NCBI RefSeq assembly: GCF_010183535.1
Contig: NC_071330.1
Location: 2,833,717-2,897,716 of the forward strand
Direction: 5' to 3'
DNA length: 64,000 nt
From: Caenorhabditis remanei
Taxonomy: Eukaryota > Nematoda > Chromadorea > Rhabditida > Rhabditidae
Below are positions 36,301-44,600 of this stretch, one piece after another (position 1 is the first letter of the stretch; each line of letters begins with the position of its first letter). The translations under genes were made by a program, and so were the position numbers. Under the pieces are notes generated by a model that made no database searches, had not been told where the DNA came from, and worked only from the letters and a program-made list of their open reading frames with translations.

Positions 36301-39299
36301 CAATATAGAATATCACAAGAATCCAGCGCAACAAGGAAGGAAGTATCATCAAACTATCGGATTGCAAAAAGTTCGTCGTCTCCCCCATTCCGTCCACCGC
36401 TGCTTCTCCTAACACTCATGACACCCCGAAAAACCCAAAAAGCCATGAAATCACGCGCCTCCAGGACGGATCACATATCATTTTTCTTTTTATCACTTCT
36501 CCACCGAAAAAGATGTTGTCGTTATCAATTTTTGTCAGTTTTTTTTTCTGGTCGAGGCGATCGCGCAGTCATCTGATCATCACCCGAAATGGAATGTATT
36601 CGGAGAGAGAGAGATGAACGTCTTCTGATAGGGGATCGAGTTTAAGAATTGAGTGGATATGTTAAACCTTTGAGACTAATTATCTGTCTCTCCAGCTACT
36701 TTCACTAATTGTACTTTAGTAGAGGATAAGAGGAAGAAACCTGTCATATCAAACATTTTTTTGGAGGGGAAGGTTTACGATCTCTGAAAATTGTCATTGA
36801 TGTGATGTGACATGTCGTACGTGCAAGGAGTCTGGAGATTCTTGCTCGCTGTAGGTCTGGAGGCCAAAACTGACATACGGAATCCAGAATCAGGATGTCA
36901 TGATCCGGGAGTTCAGAACTCTGTAATCAGATCCCGGAATTCGAATCCCTGAACTCAGAATTTGGTATCTGGAACTCGAAATTTTGGGTTTGAAATCTGG
37001 AATCCTAAATTCCGACTTTAGAATGTAGAGCCAGGAACTCCGATTCTTTAACTTGCATTTGAGATTTGAAATCTGAAATCTTGGATTCTGATTCTTGGAT
37101 TCGGAACCTTGAATTCCAAGTCTGGAATCTGGAAGTAGGATTCCATATTTCGGTTCCTCGAGGTTCGAGATTTGGAAAATCTGGAATCTTGATAAAAGAC
37201 TTTAGAATTTGGAACTCAGATTCTTAAATTCGTAATCTTAAATCTGAGTTTTTGAATCTCCAGGAACTCGGATTCCTAAATTAAGAATCTGAAATCCTGA
37301 ATTTAAGACCTGGGATTTGAAATTCAACCTGTCAAAAAGCCTGTCAAAAAGGTTTTAGTTTCAAAATCTGACTTTTTCAAAAGACACAGTTAGATGTCAA
37401 AATCTATGACGCTGACTTTCTGCAGCACGTCAAAAGTACTCCAACAAGACAATTCACTACGTCTTCTCAGATTTCTGATGCCTGAGACATGTAAACGTTG
37501 TGCACATTAATTTGAGGTGGCATTACGATTCTTATCTCACTCGTGTAGATGCAATATCGGTTCGGTTTCCTCCCCCTTCCATCTCGAAAGTTCACATTCC
37601 TTCGTGTGGCCTCCACGCCGCGCGGCGCCACAGCACACTAGAAGTCTTCGTTTCATGTGCGAGTGTGTGTGTTCGGACGGATTATCAGATTTATCACACG
37701 ATGGAAAGAATTCATTAGAAAGAGACAGCAAGGAGACACGAAGGTTTCTGAACCCATCTTCTTTCTCCAAAGTGATTGATTACTCATTTCTTTTTTTGTC
37801 GCATTGCGGTTTGTTTTTCATCACGACGATATACAAGTGAGAAAAGGAAGAAAGGTTTATTCTGTTATGTCAAACCAGACACGTCGGCGCCTTATACCAT
37901 ATCTGAGAGGGGTAGAAACTATCAAGGGATTATTGGATCGTAGATGGTCGGTCTTGTGGACTCCAGATCTATAATAGGAATCAACTGAGTCCTGCAATTG
38001 ATGAAGTTACGGCTGATCTCTATTCAGAAGAACGGTCTGAAAAGTACATTCTACGTAGTTATAACTCGGACAGGAGTAAGCTGATTTTGATCGGGAGAAT
38101 GGAATCGTCATGGCTGAAATTGACTTCTGGCGAGTTTGTAGAAAAAGTGGCTAGATCTGACATCTTTATTCATACCTGAAAGTCGGTCTTTTTGAATCAG
38201 AAGTGTGTAATATGGAGATTCAGAATAACCTTCAAACTTGGATTCTGAGAAAGTGGCAAATCTGAAAATCTGAAAATTTCTATGAACTTGGACTAATTGT
38301 CCGAGTAACCTCAGGCCATACATTCCGAAATACGACCGGTATCTGGCACTATGGTTCAGTCTGAAAGTCAGAATCTCAGTTTCAAAACACAGTGCTAAAA
38401 TCAACACGTTCAAATCAGAACTTGGTTGCTTCGTCATAAATTTGAAACATACAATAAAACATGAAGTATCGTTGTATTTAGTTTTTGCTATAAATCTGAC
38501 AAAACGTTGTTCCCATCACGAGGATCTCTTATTCGCAATCAAAATCTGCTTAACTCTACTAGGGATCTAGTTATGACTCGTTTTTTCGGACATTATTTCA
38601 AGAATTATGAGATAGAGAACTTCACTAAGCTATAACTCGGTCTTCAGCAGGATTCAGATGAATCTGATTACATATATGAAATTCTCTAGGAATAAGGTTC
38701 TTCCCATTTTCAACAAAAATTAGGCTTTTTGTACTTCAAAACTTCAAAATTAAAGTTATTTTCAGTCTCTAATTGAATTCCAGAAGATTCTGAATCCTCA
38801 TCTTTAAAAATTTGACCTAACGATATTCTGAATCTCAAAAAGATTATCCAAACACTAATTTCCTTACTTTTTCCAGAAAGCCATCAATGAATGTGAAGGC
38901 GAGTATATGGATAACAAAAAGTTGATCGAGACGAAAGACCTCCGTCGCCAGATTCCCAAAGGATTCAGCTATTTCGCTGTTGATTTCGGTCTTTCGAATG
39001 GATATGCTCATGTTATCGAGAGTCATGACCACTTCCCGGCAACATTTGCTACGGTTAGACGGAATTGAAATTAAAATTCTTAAACATATTCTGAATTTTT
39101 ATAGGAAATCATCGCCGGAATGCTGGATCTGCCACCGAAAAAGTGGAGAAAACGAGAGACGGATGAGATGTCGAAACAGAAGTCACGAGCCGAAACGTTC
39201 AAACAACTATGGGAACCGTATGATTGGACGAAACGACTCAAGAATTCAGAAGCCACGTCATCAGCTGGATCCTCGTCCTCATCGTCATCAAAACGATGA
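21385..39299 (+). CDS. CWF19L2: CWF19L2 homologue (CwfJ family)
   Basis: Nine exons: 21385-21501, 21690-21854, 22752-22919, 23006-23122, 23171-23291, 33431-33525, 35152-35424, 38877-39053 and 39105-39299. Phases join throughout, giving 475 residues. The N-terminal half (about 1-229) is charged and low-complexity, starting MFRRPDDDDDDYSG. The C-terminal half carries the HIT-like CwfJ_C_1 region (about 230-345; CSRCIDSSRLAKHNIIAVG, HLIIVPTQHCSSS, CIFFEM) and CwfJ_C_2 (about 346-460; FSYFAVDFG, FWEP-like LWEPYDWT). Homologues are spliceosome-associated factors linked to late splicing or lariat turnover. Intron 5 is 10.1 kb and holds another gene on the opposite strand. A poly(A) signal AATAAA is at 39376-39381. 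Confidence 0.93.
21984..22112. repeat. TTAGC-ended palindrome in CWF19L2 intron 2
   Basis: The ends TTAGCTCAGCACAGTTCTTAC and GTAAGAAGCGTGTCG and inner arms CGCGCTCCACCGAAATC and GATTTCGGCAGGGCGCGGTT form a hairpin. Confidence 0.8.
22113..22371. repeat. Eroded GGCCCG-type element
   Basis: TTCAAGGCCCGGCTTC at the left and GGGCCGGCCCTTGACAACTATG at the right are imperfectly inverted. It sits next to the palindrome at 21984-22112. Target duplication unclear. Confidence 0.55.
22567..22720. repeat. TTAGC-ended palindrome in CWF19L2 intron 2
   Basis: The ends TTAGCTCGGCACAGTTCTTAC and GTAAGAAGCGTGCCGTGCTAA are nearly perfectly inverted, flanked by AAT/ATAA. A TA target duplication, as in Tc1/mariner MITEs, would fit but cannot be proved from one copy. 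Confidence 0.8.
25045..25371. mobile_element. GGCCCG-type hAT-like MITE
   Basis: The left end is CATACTTGCAAACCGGGCCGG; the right end CCGGCCCGGTTTGCTAATGTG is slightly changed. The perfect 8-bp duplication ATTGAGAC is at 25037-25044 and 25372-25379. Confidence 0.85.
26631..27117. repeat. 487-bp foldback element
   Basis: GTAGAGCGTGATTGCTGACACG at the left and CGTGTCAGCAATCACGCTCTAC at the right are inverted. The arms extend inward through TTTACTATACCTACAGTATA and GCTATGATATTTCAAAATGT for over 100 bp. The centre has TTCTAGGCCGCGAG motifs of the AGGCC family. Confidence 0.85.
28132..28481. mobile_element. GGCCCG-type hAT-like MITE
   Basis: The left end CATACATGCGAACCGGGCC and right end GGCCCGGTTTACAAGTATG are inverted with substitutions. 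The flanks GTAATAAC and GTTAGAAC match at 6 of 8 bases. The interior matches the copies at 15.25, 25.05 and 48.19 kb. Confidence 0.8.
30604..31364 (-). CDS. Small secreted PAN/Apple-like protein, nested gene
   Basis: Three exons on the minus strand: 31364-31226, 31103-30780 and 30725-30604, giving 194 residues in phase. The start MFVLSLALLSCLTTMCTS is a signal peptide. Residues from about 50 to 130 look like a PAN/Apple-type cysteine domain: VCPQGL, then CLQKCAEKPRCKAVNFF, GFCELL and a closing IRC. Such domains bind proteins or sugars outside the cell. An acidic linker and a basic helix-prone tail ending in AARR follow. The whole gene lies inside intron 5 of CWF19L2 on the other strand. A pyrimidine- and purine-rich stretch at 31400-31720 is the likely promoter side. 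I do not know an orthologue name. Confidence 0.85.
33653..35070. repeat. Inverted pair in CWF19L2 intron 6
   Basis: The left copy (33653-33699) has GCACACCACTTGG and AAGTCGCTACGCAGCCAAAT. The right copy (about 35014-35070) has the inverse, ATTTGGCTGCGTAGCGACT and CCAAGTGGTGTGC. A third, diverged copy is at 56325-56385. The arms are 1.3 kb apart and could pair in the pre-mRNA. Confidence 0.7.
36850..37340. repeat. Degenerate GAATCTGGAATC-type repeats
   Basis: Part of intron 7 of CWF19L2 is built from loosely repeated words such as GGAATCTTG, GAATCTGGAA and TCTGAAATC with no fixed period. The same words fill 31850-32340 in intron 5. Confidence 0.55.
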
Positions 39300-39375
39300 T
39301 TTGAAACCCCTTTGTTGTCATCTTATTTCTCTATTATTTCACCTTTTTCTTGATTTCAATGTTAAAGTTATTCTG

Positions 39376-39381
39376 AATAAA
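39376..39381 (+). terminator. Poly(A) signal of CWF19L2
   Basis: AATAAA 77 bases after the stop codon, upstream of the next gene on the same strand. Confidence 0.7.
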
Positions 39382-39615
39382 CTCTGTAAAATGAATCCTA
39401 GACCTCCATAGTGTGGTCACATTTGGTCTACTGTAGATCATATCCAGAAATCGAGATTTTTCGTTCAAAAAATTGGCGGCTACATGAGATCAATTATGGG
39501 GGTTCGTATGATTACTGTCTCATTTCGGACGGTTTTTTGGCATCGGTTGGTCCTTTTTTGCTGCTTTTGAATTTTCTTGACATGTCGTACTAAAGTTCCC
39601 GCCTCTGACAGTAAA

Positions 39616-39677
39616 CCACGCCCCTTTTCAGCTGTCTCAGCAACCCACTAGTGCCGAGACAGCTGGAAGGGGCGTGG
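39616..39677. repeat. Hairpin between CWF19L2 and next gene
   Basis: CCACGCCCCTTTTCAGCTGTCTC pairs with GAGACAGCTGGAAGGGGCGTGG around a 16-base loop. It lies in the 514-bp spacer, downstream of the CWF19L2 poly(A) signal. Confidence 0.8.
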
Positions 39678-39812
39678 CTTATTTTAAGAGTGCGGATATC
39701 TAGCTGATACCGGTTTTACTTCAAGTTTTTCGAAATTTTCGTCGGATTCTTCACTTTTTTCTATGAAAACTGTCATTATCCCTCTGATTTCTATTCAAAT
39801 TTGTTACAGGTA

Positions 39813-41119
39813 ATGTCATCTACTAATTCTAAAAAACGAGGCAGAAGGGGAAAAAGGGAGGAGATGCCGATGTTCGTGCCCGGTCAGTTCTCATTATTTT
39901 TTCAAATAAATAATTTTTAAATTCAGGATGCACACGATGCCACAAACTGCACATGTCAATGTGGTGCCCGGAGCCACTGATGGCTATCGACGTGCCGAAA
40001 CCGGTGCAGATGAAGGCTGGAAACGACAGAAAGGGTATTTTATCAATTTTTTCGAATAATTTCCCGGATTTTCCATTGAGTTCGCCGGAAAACTCTTGAA
40101 AATAGCTCAGAAATAGCTTCAAAATTCAAATAATTTAAAGGCGCATCACTTTTTTCTTCATGTCGGGTCTCGCCACGCTTACCGTATTTGCGAACTTTTC
40201 GAGATTTTTCCGGTTGTTTACGTCATTTTTTCTCGCAATTTCCACCGATTTTTCAAGAGAATTTTCCCGCTTTTTCTGCGAGAATGATTGAAAAACTCAG
40301 TTTTTCCAGAAGAAATGTCATCGACAACCATCAGCAACAATAGATCAACGACTTGGAAGGAAGCGAAGAGTAAGAATCGAATTATTGGCCTAAAATCTGA
40401 TATTTTTCTCCTTTTTCAGCTTTCGGAAGCGACAATAATAACAGTGCTCACATGAAGAATCGGAATGGGTCGGTGATGGAAGAGGACCCGCGTTTCGATC
40501 GGCGCCGACGAGGAAGAGGGCCAGCGTTTCGATCGGCGCCGCAAAGTAAGTGAAAAATGCCTAAATTATGATGCAAAACCTTTGAATTTACAGGGTTCGC
40601 CCCACCGCAGTCCTCGCAAACGATTCAAAAGCCGTTGATGAGAAACGTCACCTCGTCTCACCAAAGTCGCTCATCGCCATCGAAAAATGTCGAGCCGAGC
40701 GAGAGAAGATCGCAGGCACCGAATTCGACACGTCGTGATGAGAGACCGGTGAGAAGTCGGCCGGCCCAGTCTTATCATCTACCGAAACAACCAATTACTC
40801 GGCTCCCAAAGGCCGAAATGATGATAAGTCTGAACAATGAACTCCGCCCGTTTTCATACGGAGACGAAAATATGTATCAAGAAGTACCAATGGCCGTGAG
40901 ATATCGACTTGACTAAATTTAAAATTCATGTTTCTATTTCAGAAGCAGATTCCAAAAACGATTCCAAGAGTTCCGGAGAACCAAATGTACGTCTTCAGAA
41001 AGCGAACATACTACGATGAGCACGGAAATCAAGTGGACGAACGTGAAACAGCCACGATTGTACATTTGGATGGAGATGAATTGATTTTCGTGGATCTCAA
41101 CGACGATTTCGAATTCTGA
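39813..41119 (+). CDS. Basic protein with possible zinc-binding Cys/His motif
   Basis: Six exons: 39813-39882, 39927-40034, 40310-40369, 40420-40545, 40594-40895 and 40943-41119. All phases join, giving 280 residues. The N-terminus is very basic (KKRGRRGKR) and is followed by CTRCHKLHMSMWCPEP, whose cysteines and histidines could bind one zinc. The middle is Arg/Ser/Pro-rich and disordered, including RRRRGRGPAFR. The last exon is a conserved-looking acidic block, YVFRKRTYYDEHGNQVDE to DLNDDFEF. The start follows a TTGTTACAG acceptor by three bases, consistent with trans-splicing. A nuclear RNA- or chromatin-related role is inferred only from composition and from neighbours. I do not recognise the family. 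Confidence 0.85.
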
Positions 41120-41422
41120 TTCAGTTATCAGAATGTGCTACAAGAGAAGAGAGGATACAACTGTCACGTATCATATAATTATGTCATTCATTACTCTCGC
41201 GCTTCTATATCGATTTATTCTCTACTTTCATCTATTGAGACTATCCTTTGCCTTACTGTTCTGTCGTTTTACTTTTCATCATCCTCCCCGCGTGCATTCA
41301 TGAACCCAACAATGTATAGCATCCCCCGATGTTTCTTATAATTTGATCGCCTGCTAACAATTACCAACATTCGATTTGATATTCTCTTCTCTATCCCGGA
41401 CCCCGTTCAATATTTACTCATT

Positions 41423-41428
41423 AATAAA
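41423..41428 (+). terminator. Poly(A) signal of the middle operon-like gene
   Basis: AATAAA about 304 bases after the stop at 41119 and about 215 bases before the start of the next gene. Confidence 0.7.
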
Positions 41429-41633
41429 GTATATATTGCAGCTCGTTTTTAGGCAAATTTTCAGGAAATAGGGGTCAGCTTGCCGGAATATTCTTATTTG
41501 AACGGCGCGCGCATTGGTGGTGTTTCGTGGAGCGCGTTTGCTTCGCTTTTACCTTATTTTGTGTAGTTATTGATCCAGATGGAGTTTATTCTTGTTTTTC
41601 GTTGTTAATTGTGAATCCAAACAGAAAAATTGA

Positions 41634-41644
41634 TTTTTCAGATG
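41634..41644 (+). promoter_or_regulatory. Probable trans-splice acceptor abutting a start codon
   Basis: TTTTTCAG is followed directly by ATG at 41642. No coding sequence precedes it, and the previous gene's poly(A) signal is about 215 bases upstream, which is close to the usual worm operon layout for SL2 addition. Confidence 0.6.
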
Positions 41645-44600
41645 GAAGATGAAGAAAACTCCAGTTTTCAGCCGGAAAATCAATCCGTCCACGGAGAAAA
41701 TAGCCTGCAAATAGGATTGGAAGAAGAGTCGTCTCAGCAAGATATGGAAATCGATTCAGAGGAAATATCAGAAGAGCGGACAGAAGAGTCTTCAGAAGAG
41801 CCATCGATGGAACCTTCAGAAGCACCGCCCGTCGAATCTTCAGACTCAGCGGAAGCGATAGAAAAGTCAAGAATTCAGAAGGAATCGTTCATGGAAATGT
41901 TCAAAATCGCTCCAACGATCAAGGACGTTCTTCCAGATTTACGAGTTTTCATGGAGCATCCGGACGTTATCGATTGGGATCGAAGAGAGGTTCAACAGAT
42001 AGTCGAACTGAAAATACAGGAGGAAAAGGCGAGGAAAAAGGCGGAGAAAGCGTCGAGGAGAGAACAGGCGGAAAAGCAGCAACCCGTTGTGTTGGCTGAT
42101 CTTATTCGGTAAAATACACGAAAAATTTGTTGGAAAAATCGAAAAAATTTGGAAATTTTTTTTAGATCTGCAACCGGAATCGATGTGGCTGGAATACTTC
42201 AAAAAATACCGGGTGTTCAACAACCGCCTGTAGTTACGGCACCGCCTGTTATGCCAGTTGTACAACCAGTACAACCAGCGTTCGTAGCACCCCCACCAAC
42301 ACTTGTAAGCAATTTAAAGGAAGCGAAATTGCCGGAAAAGACGAAAATAATATGAAAAATCGGTGAAAATCCAACAAAAAGACTGCATCTAAACTAGTTT
42401 TTTCTCACTGAAATTCGTTAAATCACTTTTTTAAATTATTCTTGAATGTTTTCACTGGAAGTCTTTGAAATCTATGTCAAAAACCCAGTTTTTTAAAAAT
42501 TTCAAGTGGAAAACTGATCAAAAAACCTTCCGAATCTCGGTTCAATCAATATGAATCATAAAATTCCCGATTTTAAGTTCAAAAACATATTATTTCCGTG
42601 TTTTCTCAATTTTTTCTTTAGAATTGAGACCAATTAGCTCTGTAAAGCTTTTACAACTGCGCTCCACCGAAATGCTCTTGAAAAATGTCTCTTTTTCTCT
42701 GAGTCTCTCAATATCGCACACTCTTTTCTTCGGTTTCGGTAGAGCGCGGTTGTAAGAAGCGTTCCGTGCTAATAATATCTCAAAAACCGCTCTATTTTCA
42801 GTCTCTGAGCACGTCTACAATCACTTCAGTCGGTCATGGAAAATGTGGATTCGGCACGCCACATCCCAATGAAATTCCAGCCGAATTGAGAAAGTTGGTC
42901 ACTGAAAATCTTGCAATTTTGTAATCTAAAATTTTCAGAGCGAAGCCCGATATGATTGCGCCGATTCCGGATGAGTTGCGAGTCGTCCAGTGAGTTTTGA
43001 AAGTTTCGAGACGTTTCGAAACGTCCCTAAACCAGAAATCCCTTTTAAAAACTCAATTTTTGCAGAGGTGGTCGAGCCGAGAGAAAAGTCCCAGCGATTC
43101 CGAATGAGCTGCTTCCACCGTAAGATTTTCAACTATTTTTCCTCTAAAAATTCACAGTAATATCCATTTCAGAGAACAACGAGTATTCGAGTCACTTCCC
43201 CTTGTTTTCGTCCGTCCTCCAATGCGAAAAACGCTGTTTTTGGCCGGTGCGAGATGTGGAAAACGGAGTGAACGGTTGGAGGCTGCAGAGGCTGAAGAGG
43301 AGGAGAAAACGGGGAAAAAGAGGAAAAAGAATAAGGGAGCTGAAGAGGTGAATAAAGCAAAATCGAAAAGGGAAACATTTCAGAAATTATTTTTAAAATT
43401 CCAATTTTTATTTCACAAGCGGCAGGCGATTCTTACCATTGCGCTCCATCGAAATAAAGAGAAATAGAGCGGGAAATCTAGAACAAGCCTGTGCCAAAAA
43501 CCTTTTTTTTCGAAAACTTTAATAGCACAAAAAAACAATTTTTCGAAATTTTTTGACCGAAAGAACTGAAAAATTCGAAAAAAAAATCAATTTATCTGAA
43601 AAAATGAGTTTTTCGGAGGAAAAAATCTTGAATTTGTATGAAAACTGTGAGCATTTCTAGAAAAGACTCCGGAAACATGTTTTTGAGAACAAAATTATAA
43701 AAATTTTCAGGAAAAATCGAAAAATCACAACTTTTTTTACTTAATTTTTGAAAATTTCAATAGAAATCATACTTGCAAAATTCCGGGCTGGCCCGCCGGG
43801 CCGGCCCGGCCCGGCCCGGTCGGCCCGGATTTGAATTTTCGAATTTTTTTTCACTAGAATTTTTTTTTCAATAATTTTTTTGTCTGAAAATTTTCCAAAT
43901 TTTTTCTCAAGAATATAAAAAATCAGTTTTAAGCGAGTTATGAGACCTCAAAATTCCAAAAATCGCTCCCCGTCGTCATTTTTTCAGTACATTTCAATAG
44001 AAATTCTCCTCGTCTGAACGTGAAATGCATTCATAAATGTTCATTTTTCGAATTTTTTTTTGAAAATTTTTGAAAATATTGCTTTCACGTGTAGGACGAG
44101 GAGAATTTCTATTGAAATGTACTGAAAAAGTGCACGACTAGCATCGATTTTTGACATTTTGAGGTCTCATAACTCGCATTAGACGCATTTTCAGACATGA
44201 AACCAAAAGAAATGTATCTTTTTCCTGGCTTTCTGAATCGATTCATATCAAAAACCCTCAATTTAGAACTAGTTGTGTCCCCCTTTAAAATTTTTTGCCA
44301 AAAAATTAGAAAAATTTTCGAAAAAAAACATTGAATTTTTTTAGTACTGAAAATCCGGGCCGAACCGGGCCGGGCTCGGGCCGGGCCGGAGAAATTCTGG
44401 TTTCGGCCCGGCCCGGCCCGGCCCGGCCCGGCCCGGCCCGGCCCGTTGCAACTCTGATAGAAATTTCCAAAATTTTTGGAAGGGTTTTTTCGAAGACTAT
44501 CCCAAAAATTTTCACACAGTCCTGATGGAGAAACGGAAATTTCTAAATCTGGAATTTTTCCGTTGTATTTTTAGCAAATTTTATATAAAATTTCAAACAA

